A DNA stretch of 62,067 bases from Micromonospora okii (GTDB lineage Bacteria > Actinomycetota > Actinomycetes > Mycobacteriales > Micromonosporaceae), in NCBI RefSeq assembly GCF_020884795.1, contig NZ_BBZF01000014.1:220636-282702 (forward strand), read 5' to 3'. The position numbers and the translations under genes are program-made. Positions 35,994-46,400 of the stretch are shown one piece after another. Positions within the stretch are counted from its first letter, which is position 1. Each line of letters opens with the position of its first letter. The notes beneath the pieces are model-generated. The model saw nothing but the letters and a program-made list of their open reading frames with translations. It did no database searches and was not told the origin of the DNA.

Positions 35994-38027
35994 GTGATAA
36001 AAACACGCGGGTTCACGCTGGCGGACTGGCAGGCTGCGGCGGTGCAGGCATGGGCCAGCGGTGATGCCGCCGCTCCGCACCGAGGTACACTGGAGATCGT
36101 CACCGGTGGTGGAAAGACGTTAATCGCAATGGCCTGCGCCGAACGCGCTGCGGAGCAAAACCCGGACCTGCGCATCGCTGTGGTCGTTCCCACTGAGGCA
36201 TTGGCACGCCAATGGCAGACCGCCCTGGAGCGATTCACTAGTCTCGAAGCGTCGGAAATCGGTCTTCTTGGCGCCGGAGAGTCAGCGAATTTCAGCACCC
36301 GACGAGCAATCGTCGCAGTGCTCAACACAGCATCCCGACAATTACCCGCTCTGGCCAAAGTCGCACAACCACTCATGCTCATCGTTGACGAATGCCACCG
36401 CGCGGGTGCCCCTACCTTCTCCCGAGTTTTGAACACCCCGGCGAATTATCGGCTCGGTCTCTCCGCCACCCCGGACCGAGAGGAGTTCGATGAGGCGGGG
36501 CAGCCGCTGCGATACGACGAACAGCTCGTAGGGCGCGCGCTCGGGCCAGTCGTCTATCGTTTCACGCTGCGCGACGCACGACTTGCGGGATGGCTCCCCG
36601 ACTACAACATCCACCATCATGGCGTACAACTGTCGGACGATGAACGACGCCAGTACGACCAGATAAGCCGCCAGGTGGATGACCTGGCGGAGGAGTTGCA
36701 GTCACTCGGTTTCGAGACCAGCCGCTCTCAACAACTTCAGAAACGCCGAGACGACGTTGGACAGATCGCGCGGCGGTACATAGCGGCGACGTCACGCCGT
36801 AAGGACCTGCTGTATCGTGCTGCTAATCGCAGCAGGGTCGCCCATCGCATCCTCGATCGAACGCTCGGATCGGGCCAGGCTAGACGGGTACTACTCTTCC
36901 ACGAACGGGTCAACGAGGCCATCAGCCTCTACCGTGACCTTGTGAAGGAAATGCCCGACACGCGCATTGCAATCGAGCATTCCAGGCTGAACACGCGGAG
37001 CCGCACGCTCGCACTGGAAAACTTTCGCACCGGGGCGGCGCAGGTGCTCGTCTCCGTCAAGTCGCTGGTGGAGGGCATCGACGTACCCGAGGCCGATGTG
37101 GGACTTTCAGTCGCATCGACCTCCAGCGTTCGCCAACGAATTCAGGCGCTGGGACGAGTCCTGCGGCGACGTTTCGACGACACGGGGGCTCCGAAGCATG
37201 CGGACATGCACCTCATCTACGTATCCGGCACGGTGGACGAGCAGATCTACGCGAAGGAGGACTGGGCAGATCTGACCGGTGAAGGTGCCAACCACTATTT
37301 GCGCTGGCCTTCGGAGCCGGACGCCGAGCCGGAAGAAATGCTGGGGCCGCCAGCCACCCCGCGCCCCACGGAAGAGCAGGAGTGGAACAGGATCGGCCGA
37401 GCAGCGCCGACTGAGCCGCTTCCATGGCTCGGTGTGGTAGCCGGCCAAGAGTATTCCGTCGACACGCTCGGCAATGTCACCACCATCTCGGGCGTGCTGG
37501 TTGGCAACCCGCAGGATGTCGCGGCAATGGTGGAGCGTGTTCGGAAACGGCCCGGCGGCCGCTTCCGGGTGACTCCACTGCACCGGCTCGTGCTCGTATG
37601 GGGCGAAGGGCCAGACGGAACGACGTGCTATGCCGCAGGGCAGCTCCGGGAGCCTTTCAAGGCAGAAGTCGCCCTAACGGACACCATCGAGGACGCGCCC
37701 TGTGATCCGACCGATCTCAAGCCCGGCACGCTGCTCAGCGGGCCGGTCGACAAGTTGGGGGGGAGCTATCGCCTCCGGCAGAAACAGGGCGGAGTGATCG
37801 AACGCAGAACCGATGACGGAATTGAGTTCGCCCTCCTCGACTCCGCAGCATCCGCCGATCTCACCAGGAACGCTCGTCTCGTGCTGGACAACTGGCGGCA
37901 GCTGTTCGATCGCGGAATCGCGTTCTTCCTCAGCAAGGACGGCCGCGCCTGGTACGCGGAGGGCGGAAAGAAGTTCCACCTCGCTCATGCCCCGGGGGGC
38001 TTCGCCTGGCCCTCGAACAACCCATGA
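35994..38027 (+). CDS. SF2 DEAD/DEAH-type helicase with unknown C-terminal domain
   Basis: 677 residues. Residues 1-200 form the first RecA lobe: Walker A TGGGKT (K41), Walker B VDECHRAG (a DECH box) and LSATPDR. Lobe 2, about 290-420, has VLVSVKSLVEGIDVPEADVGL and QRIQALGRVLRR. Residues 430-677 match nothing I recognise and include DNWRQLFDRGIAFFLSKDGRAWYAEGG. GC is visibly lower than the core. The GTG at 35994 has GAGGAG upstream. The gene downstream, 153 bp away, is the only candidate partner. Confidence 0.88.
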   Translation: MIKTRGFTLADWQAAAVQAWASGDAAAPHRGTLEIVTGGGKTLIAMACAERAAEQNPDLRIAVVVPTEALARQWQTALERFTSLEASEIGLLGAGESANFSTRRAIVAVLNTASRQLPALAKVAQPLMLIVDECHRAGAPTFSRVLNTPANYRLGLSATPDREEFDEAGQPLRYDEQLVGRALGPVVYRFTLRDARLAGWLPDYNIHHHGVQLSDDERRQYDQISRQVDDLAEELQSLGFETSRSQQLQKRRDDVGQIARRYIAATSRRKDLLYRAANRSRVAHRILDRTLGSGQARRVLLFHERVNEAISLYRDLVKEMPDTRIAIEHSRLNTRSRTLALENFRTGAAQVLVSVKSLVEGIDVPEADVGLSVASTSSVRQRIQALGRVLRRRFDDTGAPKHADMHLIYVSGTVDEQIYAKEDWADLTGEGANHYLRWPSEPDAEPEEMLGPPATPRPTEEQEWNRIGRAAPTEPLPWLGVVAGQEYSVDTLGNVTTISGVLVGNPQDVAAMVERVRKRPGGRFRVTPLHRLVLVWGEGPDGTTCYAAGQLREPFKAEVALTDTIEDAPCDPTDLKPGTLLSGPVDKLGGSYRLRQKQGGVIERRTDDGIEFALLDSAASADLTRNARLVLDNWRQLFDRGIAFFLSKDGRAWYAEGGKKFHLAHAPGGFAWPSNNP

Positions 38028-38180
38028 TCCAGTCTTGGTGACGGCCGACTGTCTCCATCCCGACAGTAGATGGTCCACTTCAGCGGTCAGCACTAGGCTC
38101 GCCTGTCGGTCATCCGAAGTGACCGAGACGCGAAGGACCGTCCACGTAGGATCCGGCGCGTTCACGGCTGGAGGCAAAAC

Positions 38181-38849
38181 TTGTTGCGCTACCCCGGGCC
38201 CACCCCTTCGAACACCAACAGGGATGCGAAGTACTCGGTCGTACACGGAAAGAGCGGCGGCAGGGAGGTCCGCCTGATCTACCGCGTCAGCAGCTCGGAG
38301 AAATACCTGCTCACCAACGACCGGCACGAGAAGCTGGTCAAGATGGTCGACGACGTCAAGAACGAGGTAAACGGCGTGCCGGGGGGCGCCTTCTACATCA
38401 ACGAGTACAGCCACGTCCTCGTCCCCCATCCAGATGGCGGTTGTGTCTACGCCGGCAGTTACGGGGATCTCCTCTGGTTCGAATTCGACGGGCAGCGCAT
38501 CGGGCCGGTTCCCCCGCCGGGTCTGGCACCCGGGGACCACTGGGTAGGGCCACACGTCGGGATCCTCTACGTGCTATGCGCGGGAGCAACGGACATCAGG
38601 TATGAGGTGGCCTCAGGACAGCGCATTCTTCAGCATCGGTTGTCCGACGTCGTCGGCCAGGAGAATGCCCGGCGTCTTGCTCGCCGCCTCGCGGCCGTGA
38701 AGGGATACCAGGGCGGACGGGTCTACATGAACGAGGACCGGCACTTCTTCGCGCCCGTCAACGGCCCCCAGGGCCTGGCGTACCTCTACCTGGGGCCGCT
38801 CGGCAACGACCCTTGGTTTCCGGTTCCCGACGTCCTTGGCCCCAGGTAG
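38181..38849 (+). CDS. Hypothetical protein, 222 residues
   Basis: Not recognised. It has no signal peptide or membrane segment. It is beta-rich, with a pair of similar segments, GAFYINEYSHVLVPHP...YAGSYG and GRVYMNEDRHFFAPVN...YLYLGPLG, which suggests an internal repeat of a small beta domain. A TTG start at 38181 follows GGAGG at 6-nt spacing. It lies 153 bp after the SF2 helicase on the same strand, so the two may be an operon. Function unknown. Confidence 0.7.
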   Translation: MLRYPGPTPSNTNRDAKYSVVHGKSGGREVRLIYRVSSSEKYLLTNDRHEKLVKMVDDVKNEVNGVPGGAFYINEYSHVLVPHPDGGCVYAGSYGDLLWFEFDGQRIGPVPPPGLAPGDHWVGPHVGILYVLCAGATDIRYEVASGQRILQHRLSDVVGQENARRLARRLAAVKGYQGGRVYMNEDRHFFAPVNGPQGLAYLYLGPLGNDPWFPVPDVLGPR

Positions 38850-39169
38850 CGGGCCTCCGAATTCTACGCGGCGGCTCGGGGCCACCCCGAGCCACCGCTC
38901 GTAGCCGTCGCGTCGGACCGCACGAACAGGGTGTGCGGGTCAACCGCAACCGGGTCGAGTGGATCATACGGCAGCGCAACGCGCTCCGCCGGCATCTGCG
39001 TCGCCGCGAATGCACCACCATCAGCGGTGACTTCGTCGGCGCCTGCCAACACCACGGCATCCGCCGCTCGATGGGCCGGATCGGAAGTTCGTAGGACAAC
39101 GCGCATCGACGCGCACACTGTTGTCAGAGGTCAATGGTACTACGGCTACACCTGAAGGAAGGTGTGCCG
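38850..39169. other. Intergenic stretch with one doubtful small frame
   Basis: 320 bp. A minus-strand frame (38864-39118) with acceptable codon use encodes a protein ending VDPHTLFVRSDAT. It has no ribosome site and no family I know, so it may be the remnant of a gene. The right part should hold the macrodomain promoter. Nothing else is seen. Confidence 0.35.
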
Positions 39170-39670
39170 ATGATCGTCGTCAGCCGTGGCAACCTGCTCA
39201 CCGCAGAGGCGGAGGCCCTGGTCAACGCAGTCAACACGGTGGGTGTGATGGGCAAGGGCATCGCTCTCCAGTTCAAGCGCGCCTACCCCGCCAACTACGC
39301 GGCCTACCGAGCCGCGTGCGCGGCGAAGGCGGTCAAGCTCGGAAAGATGTTCGTCTTCGACTCCGGCCCGCCCGGCCTCCGCCGTTATGTGATCAACTTT
39401 CCGACGAAGGGCCACTGGCGCGCCACTTCGAAGGTTGATGATGTGCGGGCAGGCCTGGCCGATCTCACCTGGCTCGTCCGAGACCGCGCCATCGCCTCCG
39501 TGGCGATCCCCGCTCTTGGCTGCGGCAATGGCGGGCTCGACTGGGACGAGGTCCGACCGATGATCGAAGAGGCTTTCTCCGAGCTACCCGACGTTCGCGT
39601 GTTGCTCTTTCCGCCGGAGAGCGTCTCCGATCCATCGGACGGCGCGCCGCCACACCCAAGCCTCAACTGA
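39170..39670 (+). CDS. Macrodomain ADP-ribose hydrolase, DarG-like, without DarT
   Basis: 166 residues. GNLLTAEAEALVNAVNTVGVMGKGIALQF is the ADP-ribose pocket (two Asn, then VMGKGIA). INFPTKGHWRATS carries the Lys that in TARG1/DarG macrodomains serves catalysis. IPALGCGNGGLDWDEV is the second substrate loop. DarG proteins normally have a further C-terminal domain and pair with the DNA-ADP-ribosylating toxin DarT; both are absent here. The ATG at 39170 has GGAAGG upstream. It may reverse ADP-ribosylation made by another enzyme, or counter a phage-borne ART. Confidence 0.85.
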   Translation: MIVVSRGNLLTAEAEALVNAVNTVGVMGKGIALQFKRAYPANYAAYRAACAAKAVKLGKMFVFDSGPPGLRRYVINFPTKGHWRATSKVDDVRAGLADLTWLVRDRAIASVAIPALGCGNGGLDWDEVRPMIEEAFSELPDVRVLLFPPESVSDPSDGAPPHPSLN

Positions 39671-39733
39671 CGCCGGACGTGCCGGCTCGCGGCCCTTGCC
39701 GCCGCGAGCCGGCACGTCGTCGCATCCCGCCGG

Positions 39734-42127
39734 TCAGCGGCGGTCCTCCCGTACTACGTAGGTGATCAGGTTCGGGTCGGCGCGGAGCTGCCGTTCCGTG
39801 AACTTGATCGTGTCCCAGCCCTTCCCCGAGTACAGCCGGGTCTGGTCCGCGTACCAGGGGGAGTTCGGGTTCGCCGACTGGGAGTAGGTCAGGATCTGCC
39901 GTCCCGACGGCCCGTTGCGCCCCAGCTCGACCGTCATCACGAACGACGAGCCGTGCCGCACCTTCGGGTACCCGCCCCCCGGCTGCAGCGGATTGACGAT
40001 CATGTTGAACACGCCGCCCTCGGCGCGTCCGCCGTGGATGGGGATGCGCTGCGCGCCGCGCGGCTCGGTCTGCACGTCGCCGAGACGGGCGTCGAGCGGG
40101 ACGCCGGCCAGCTTCCGTACGGCGTCGGCCAGCGCGGTACGGACCCGGGAGTCGTCGACGGCGAGCCGGCGGGGCGTGGTGACCGGGGCGGCGGCGTCGA
40201 ACGGGTCGGCGAAGCGCAGGCCGCCGGCCAGGACGAACTCGGTGAACAGGTGCGCGCCCCGGCTGCCGAGGTCGACCCGCAGGTCCCAGTCGCGCAGCGC
40301 CGCACAGGCGGCGGTCAGGTCGACGGCGCTGCCGTCGGACGCGGTGGCCGTCGGGTTGGCGACGCAAAGGCGTACCAGGTCGTCGCGGACCAGTTCGCCG
40401 CCGTACGCCCGGTTGCCGAACATGACCTGCCACAGGTTGCCGGTGGTGAAGCCGGTGCCGGGCAGGCCGTCGGTGCCGGCCAGGCGCTGCCGCACCTGCT
40501 CGATGCCGAGCCGGGTGCGCAGGCTGCGCGGGGTGCGCTCGTCGCCGACGATGCGCGGGAATCCCTCGATGGGCTGCTCGGGGTTGGCCAGCCAGTAGCT
40601 GTCGTTGGAGTTGGTGGTGTAGTCGGCGCGGACCAGCGTGGGCAGGCGCGCCGGGCCGAGGATGCCGGGCACGGCGGCGTCGCGGTCGGCACCCAGCTCG
40701 CACGCCGAGCGCGACCCGTCGAGCACCGCCTGGCCGCTGTCGGCGTACATCGGCTGGTAGGTGGCGGGGATGCAGGAGGCGGCCAGCTCGTCGGTGACCC
40801 GGGGCACGACGGAGTGGTCGGCGTACAGGGCCTCGCCCCGGCTGTCGGCGGCGATGACGTTCACCCAGGGCAGGAACTGCCGCCGGTCCAGCGCCGTCCG
40901 CAGCTCGCCCACCGTCCGGGCCCGCCCCATGGCGAGCCAGCCATCGAGCGCGCGGTTGTTCGCGGCGTTGGGGTCGCTGATCGCGTACGCCGTCCCGGCG
41001 GTCCAGTCGAACGTGCCCGGCACCGACACGACCGGGCCGAAGTGGGTGTCGTAGAGGGTGCGGCTGACCGTGCCGGTGCCGGTGCCGGACGGGTCGGGCA
41101 CCTGGACGGTGACCGTGCGGGCGACCATCCGGCGGGGCCTGCCGTCGTAGAGGTACGCGGTGGGGTCGCCGGGGACCAGGGTCAGCCGGTGCCAGACGAA
41201 GCGGCGGGCCGTGGAGACGGTATGGCTCCAGGCCAGCTTGCCGTTGTGGCCGATCTCGATGATCGGGTCGCCGACCAGGGCCGCGCCCTCGACGTCGTAC
41301 CGGCCGGGGATCTTGAGGCGCATCCGGTAGAAGCGCTCCACCCCGTCCCACGGGAAGTGCGGGTTGGCCAGCAGCATCCCGGTGCCGCCGGCGGTGGCGT
41401 CGCGGCCGAGGGCGTACGCGTTGCTGCCCACCCCGGCCGGCGCGCCGTCGGCTGCGGCGACCACGGCAGCCGCCTTGGGAGCGGCCAGCGTTCCGGTGAT
41501 CTCCCCCGGCCGGCCGGCGGGCGCGGCGGGCGGGGCGGCGCCCACGATGCCGTCGTCGAGCGCCCCCGAGCTGGCCCGCACCATCCGGACCCAGTGGGCC
41601 CGCCACACGTCCAGCTCGGTGATCGGCCGCACCCACGGCCGACCCGCGCACGCCGGGTCGGTCAGCCGCGCCACGCCGGTGCGCCGCAGGTAGGCGTTGT
41701 ACCCGGCGGCGAATCCGCGCACCTGGTCGCGAACCTCGTCGGACGGGGCGTGGACGCCGTCGCGGGGGCCGGCGAGCAGCCGCTCGACGACCCGCTGGTC
41801 GATGGCCTTGCGGTAGAACAGGTCGCTGGCCACGTCGCGGTCGGCAGAGCCGAGGTGGCGGGCGCGCTCGGCGTTGGCGGTCACGATCAGCTCGGCGACG
41901 AGGCAGATGTTGTCCTCCGCCTGGGCGTACCCGACGCCGAAGCCGAGGCCGGCAAAGTCGCGGGCGGTGATGTGCGGCACCCCGTAGGAGGCGCGGCGGA
42001 TAGTCGCCTCGTAGCCGCCGTGGCCCGCGCGGGCGACGGCGGGTTCGCCGGTCGCGGTCAGGCCGGCGGCGAGCAGCAGGCCGACGCTGGTGGCGGCGGT
42101 GCCGAGACGGCGCAGGCCGGGCCTCAT
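39734..42127 (-). CDS. Penicillin acylase-type N-terminal nucleophile hydrolase
   Basis: 797 residues. Secreted, with a signal peptide ending near residue 33 (AVARAG). A propeptide precedes the autocleavage site: GVGSNAYALGRDAT, where the Ser after Gly becomes the nucleophile of the beta subunit. GTGMLLANPHFP, NNRALDGWLAMGRA and LVRADYTTNSNDSYWLANP are the usual family blocks. Members deacylate penicillins, acyl-homoserine lactones or lipopeptides such as echinocandins; the substrate cannot be chosen here. Its high GC resembles the core genome, unlike several island neighbours. Confidence 0.92.
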   Translation of the reverse strand: MRPGLRRLGTAATSVGLLLAAGLTATGEPAVARAGHGGYEATIRRASYGVPHITARDFAGLGFGVGYAQAEDNICLVAELIVTANAERARHLGSADRDVASDLFYRKAIDQRVVERLLAGPRDGVHAPSDEVRDQVRGFAAGYNAYLRRTGVARLTDPACAGRPWVRPITELDVWRAHWVRMVRASSGALDDGIVGAAPPAAPAGRPGEITGTLAAPKAAAVVAAADGAPAGVGSNAYALGRDATAGGTGMLLANPHFPWDGVERFYRMRLKIPGRYDVEGAALVGDPIIEIGHNGKLAWSHTVSTARRFVWHRLTLVPGDPTAYLYDGRPRRMVARTVTVQVPDPSGTGTGTVSRTLYDTHFGPVVSVPGTFDWTAGTAYAISDPNAANNRALDGWLAMGRARTVGELRTALDRRQFLPWVNVIAADSRGEALYADHSVVPRVTDELAASCIPATYQPMYADSGQAVLDGSRSACELGADRDAAVPGILGPARLPTLVRADYTTNSNDSYWLANPEQPIEGFPRIVGDERTPRSLRTRLGIEQVRQRLAGTDGLPGTGFTTGNLWQVMFGNRAYGGELVRDDLVRLCVANPTATASDGSAVDLTAACAALRDWDLRVDLGSRGAHLFTEFVLAGGLRFADPFDAAAPVTTPRRLAVDDSRVRTALADAVRKLAGVPLDARLGDVQTEPRGAQRIPIHGGRAEGGVFNMIVNPLQPGGGYPKVRHGSSFVMTVELGRNGPSGRQILTYSQSANPNSPWYADQTRLYSGKGWDTIKFTERQLRADPNLITYVVREDRR

Positions 42128-42348
42128 ACGGTGCCTCGGTGTCGGTCGGTCATCGGACGTCCTCCCCGTGCGTCGACTGTCCGTACACGGCGGACGCTAG
42201 CAACGCCTGTCGATGGGGGCATCGGGGAGAACCACGATCTCCACCCGGAGTCGGTCTCGACGAGCCCTTCCAGGGGTGGAGCTGGGCTGGGGCGAGCAGC
42301 CGGTCACGGCGGGCCCGGGCGGTCAGGCGTACGCCAGGGCGAGCCGGC

Positions 42349-42847
42349 GACCTGCTCTCTGCCAAGGGAGAACTCCTGCTGCTGGCCGTGATGGTGGCTG
42401 CCAAGGCGAGCGATTCGAAGAAAGCGGGGGCGGCTCCTGGCACAGACCGCACAATGGGCCGAATGGTGGGGCGCGGGTCGAGATCGGCTGTGGATTGGAT
42501 TCGGGTCGACCAACGTCGTCATCCACGCCGTCTCGGCGGCGGTGCGGAGCAACAATCCCGAACGGGCGATGGAGATCGCTGACCGTCTCGACATATCGTC
42601 GCTCCCCGTGGTGTTGGTTGGCCCCAGGGCGCAGGTGCACGTCGACTTGGCGGAATCGGCGCTGATGGCGTCCGTAGACAGGTCAGTGGCGGTGCTACAT
42701 CTACTCGAAGCCGAGCGCGTAGCCGCCGATGTGGTGCACGCCAATCTCCAGGCGCGCACGTTGCTGCTCGACCTCTTGGCGAAGGATCGACGTGCGGCTA
42801 CGCCGGGGCTGTGGCCGCTGGCAAAGCGGGCCGGGGTGCTGCCATGA
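42349..42847 (+). pseudogene. 5'-truncated, frameshifted XRE-family regulator
   Basis: The protein shows only the C-terminal helical half of a Streptomyces-type XRE regulator: DLLSAKGELLLLAVMVAAK in one frame, then LLAQTAQWAEWWGAGRDRLWIGFGSTNVVIH and LLLDLLAKDRRAATPGLWPLAKRAG in the next. The frame changes at the G-run 42424-42431. The DNA-binding domain is absent upstream of 42349. The stop overlaps the flavoprotein start by 3 bp, as in intact regulator/flavoprotein pairs. A sequencing indel could explain the shift but not the missing N-terminus. Confidence 0.75.
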
Positions 42848-43356
42848 GTCCCCAGCCGGTGCTGGCCCTGGTCGCCTGCGCCGCTCCTCCCGTGCTGCGG
42901 ATCGGCGAGCTGATCCAGTTGCTGCAGGACGAGGGCTGGACGGTCTGCCTGACGGCCACCCCGACCGCCGCGACCTGGATCGGCCGGGACGTCCTGGCCC
43001 GGCAGACCGGTTATCCCGTACGGGTCGAGTGGCGGAAGCCGGGCGAACCTGAGCCGCATCCTCCGGCAACGGCCCTCGCCGTCGTGCCGGCGACCTTCAA
43101 CGTCATCAACAAGTGGGCGCAGGGGATCAACGACACGCTCGCCCTTGGCATTCTCAACGAGGCCCTCGGTGCGGGCATCCCGGTGTACGCCTTTCCGAAC
43201 GTCAAACCCCAGCTTGCTGCTCACCCGAGCTACGGCCGGCACGTACGGCTACTGCAAGAAGCTGCCGTCGACGTGACACCGCTGCCAACTGAGCTGGACT
43301 GGCGGACGGTCGCAACCGAGCTCCGGCGCGCCGCCCCGGAGTTTCGAATGGGCTGA
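42844..43356 (+). CDS. Flavoprotein (PF02441-type)
   Basis: 170 residues, one Rossmann-like flavin-binding domain: LALVACAAPPVLRIGELIQLLQDEGW, LTATPTAATWI, then PATALAVVPATFNVINKWAQGINDTLALGILNEALGAGIPVYAFPNV. This is the HFCD fold (EpiD/CoaC-like). The catalytic His and Cys of CoaC are not obvious, so it may bind flavin without decarboxylating. Actinobacteria often keep this gene next to an XRE regulator, which here has decayed. Confidence 0.88.
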   Translation: MSPQPVLALVACAAPPVLRIGELIQLLQDEGWTVCLTATPTAATWIGRDVLARQTGYPVRVEWRKPGEPEPHPPATALAVVPATFNVINKWAQGINDTLALGILNEALGAGIPVYAFPNVKPQLAAHPSYGRHVRLLQEAAVDVTPLPTELDWRTVATELRRAAPEFRMG

Positions 43357-43449
43357 CGAAATACTCATGGCGTTGCTCGACCGATCAGCGGCCAAATCGA
43401 TTCGATCAGGTACGCCAGCGTTTGGTCGACGGATGGTTAGCTCACTCGC

Positions 43450-46400
43450 GTGGCGAATCTTGCGCAGGGCGTCTACGAGCACCTTTTCACCACCCAGCTC
43501 GCCGACCGGCTCCACCGGCTCGATGATGCTCTCGTTCAGCATCGCCCCCTTGACCCGGCCGACTCGCACGAATACCTGACCCGGCACCTCGCCGTACTCG
43601 TCGGCCGCGCCCTGCGCGCCGTCCCCGGCAGCGGTGACGAGAAGCTCCACCGCCAGGTCGACCTCGCCAACCGCATCGCCGCCGCCATCACCGAACTCGA
43701 CCCGGACGCCGCCACCCCGGACGACCAGGTCGCCGACGCCCGCAACCTCCTGCACGCCATCGCCGCCCCGCCCACCCTGCCGGCCCAGCCCACCTTCCCG
43801 CCCCGCCCCAGCACCCCGCTCTCGACCGGCGCGCTGCTGGTCAACGGCCGCAACCAGCCCCGCATCGGTCACGAGGTCACCCACGAGATGGCCTCGGCGG
43901 ACTCCGTGGACCTGCTCTGCGCGTTCATCACCTGGCACGGGCTGCGGATCATCGAGCCGGCGCTACGCGAGCTACGAGACCGGGGCGGCCGGCTGCGGGT
44001 CATTACCACCACGTACCTGGGGGCGACCGATCAGCGGGCGCTTGACCGGCTCGCCGAGCTGGGGGCCGAGATCAAGGTCTCCTACGAGACGCGAACGACC
44101 CGGCTGCACGCCAAAGCGTGGCTGTTCCGCCGCGACACGGGCCTGACCACGGCGTACGTCGGTTCGTCGAACCTGTCCAAGGCCGCGCTGGTCGACGGCC
44201 TGGAGTGGAACGTCAGGATCTCGAACGTCGAGCAGCCGCACGTCATCGCCACGTTCGCCGCCACGTTCGAGGACTACTGGAACGATCCGGCGTTCGAGGA
44301 TTACCGGCCGGAGCGGGACGCCGAGCGCTTGCGCCGGGCGCTGCGCGGCGAGAAGCGCGACGGAACCGCTACCGAGATCGCGAGCCTGGACGTGCGGCCG
44401 TACCCGTACCAGGCGGTGATCCTGGCCGACCTGGACGCCGAGCGGAAGGTCCACGGTCGGCACCGCAACCTGGTGGTGATGGCGACGGGCACCGGCAAGA
44501 CGGTGGTGGCGGCGCTGGACTACCGCCGGCTGCACCGGGAGGGGAGCGTCGACTCGCTGCTCTTCGTCGCCCATCAGGAGCAGATCCTGCGGCAGAGCCT
44601 GTCGACGTTCCGGCAGGTGATGGGGGACGGCAGCTTCGGCGAGATCCTGGTCGCGGGCGAGAAGCCGGAGAACTGGCGGCACGTCTTCGCCTCGATCCAG
44701 TCGCTGCACCGGCGGGAGGTCGACCCCGAGGCGTACGACATGGTGATCGTCGACGAGTTCCACCACGCGGAGGCCCCGACGTACGCGGGGCTGCTGGGGC
44801 GGCTGCGTCCCCGCGTACTGCTGGGGCTGACCGCGACCCCCGACCGGGCCGACGGCGGCGACGTGCGGCGGTGGTTCGACGGCCACGCCGCCGTGGAATT
44901 GCACCTGTGGGACGCGCTCGAACGGCAGTTGCTGGCACCGTTCCAGTACTTCGGGCTGCACGACGACGTGGACCTGTCGCACGTGGCCTGGAAGCGGGGC
45001 CAGGGGTACGACCGGGGCGAGCTGGGCAACCTCTACACCGGCAACGACGCGCGGGCGCGGATCATTCTGCGGGCGGCACGGGAGAAGGCCGACGTCGGGC
45101 GGATGCGCGCGCTCGGCTTCTGCGTCAGCATCGGGCACGCCGAGTTCATGGCGGAGTGGTTCACCCGGCACGGTGTGCCCTCGGCGGCGGTGACCTCGCA
45201 GGTGGACAGGCCGGCGCAGCGCGAGTTGCTGCGGGAGTTCCGGGCCGGGAAGCTGCGCGTGCTGTTCACGGTCGACCTGTTCAACGAGGGCGTCGACCTG
45301 CCGATGGTCGACACGATCCTGCTGCTGCGCCCCACCGAGAGCGCCACGATCTTCCTCCAGCAGCTCGGACGTGGCCTGCGGCTGGCCGACGACAAGCCGT
45401 GCCTGACGGTGCTCGACTTCATCGGCGGGCAGCACGCCAACTTCCGCTTCGACCTGCGCTGGCGGGCGCTGACCGGGGTGAGCCAGCGGGCGCTGCGGGA
45501 GGCCGTCGAGCAGGACTTCCCGTCGTTGCCGAGCGGCTGCCACATCGAGCTGGACCGGGTGGCGAAGGAGGTGGTGCTGCGCAACCTGGCCAGCGCCATG
45601 CCCACCTCGAAGCGGGGCCTGGTCGCGGAGCTGCGGCAGCTCGGGGACGTCACGCTGGTGGAGTACCTGCGGGAGACCGGGCTGGAGATCGAGGACGTGT
45701 ACCGGTCGGCGTCGGTGGGCGGGTGGGCCGGGCTGCGGCGGCTCGCCGGCCTGGAGACGTCAACTCCCGGGCCGGACGACCGGGAGCTGGGCCGGGCGAT
45801 CGGGCGGATGCTGCACCTCGACGACCCCGACCGGCTGGACCTGCTGGCCCGGGTGGCGGCCGGCGAGCGGCCGGAGCCGGGGCGGCTGTGGAACATGCTG
45901 CACTTTGACCTGTGGGGGCCGAACGCCCCGCTGACATCCCGGGAGGAGCGGCTGGCGCGGCTGTGGGCGGAGCCGGTGCGCCGCGCCGAGCTGCGCCAGG
46001 TCGCCGAGGTACTGCGGGAGCGCATCCACCGGGTGACGACGCGCGTGGGGGCGCTGCGGGTGCACGCCCGGTACAGCCGCAACGAGGCGTGCGCGGCGTT
46101 CGGCATGGCGAACCCGGGGTCGCTGCGCGAGGGCGTCAAGTGGCTGCCGGAGGAGCGGGCGGACCTGTTCTTCGTCACGCTGGTCAAGTCGGAGCGGCAC
46201 TACTCCCCCACCACGATGTACGCGGACCGGGCCATCACCGAGAAGCTGTTCCAGTGGGAGTCGCAGAGCACCACGTCGACGACGTCGGCAACGGGGCAGC
46301 GGTACGTCAACCACGCCGAGCTGGGCTCGACCGTGCACCTGTTCGTGCGGGAGAGTCGGGTGCCGGACCGCGACCTGGGCGCGCCGGCCTACCTGTACGC

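Noticed and set aside
38864..39118. Minus-strand frame considered as a DarT remnant beside the macrodomain.
   Set aside because: No DarT motif is present and there is no ribosome site.
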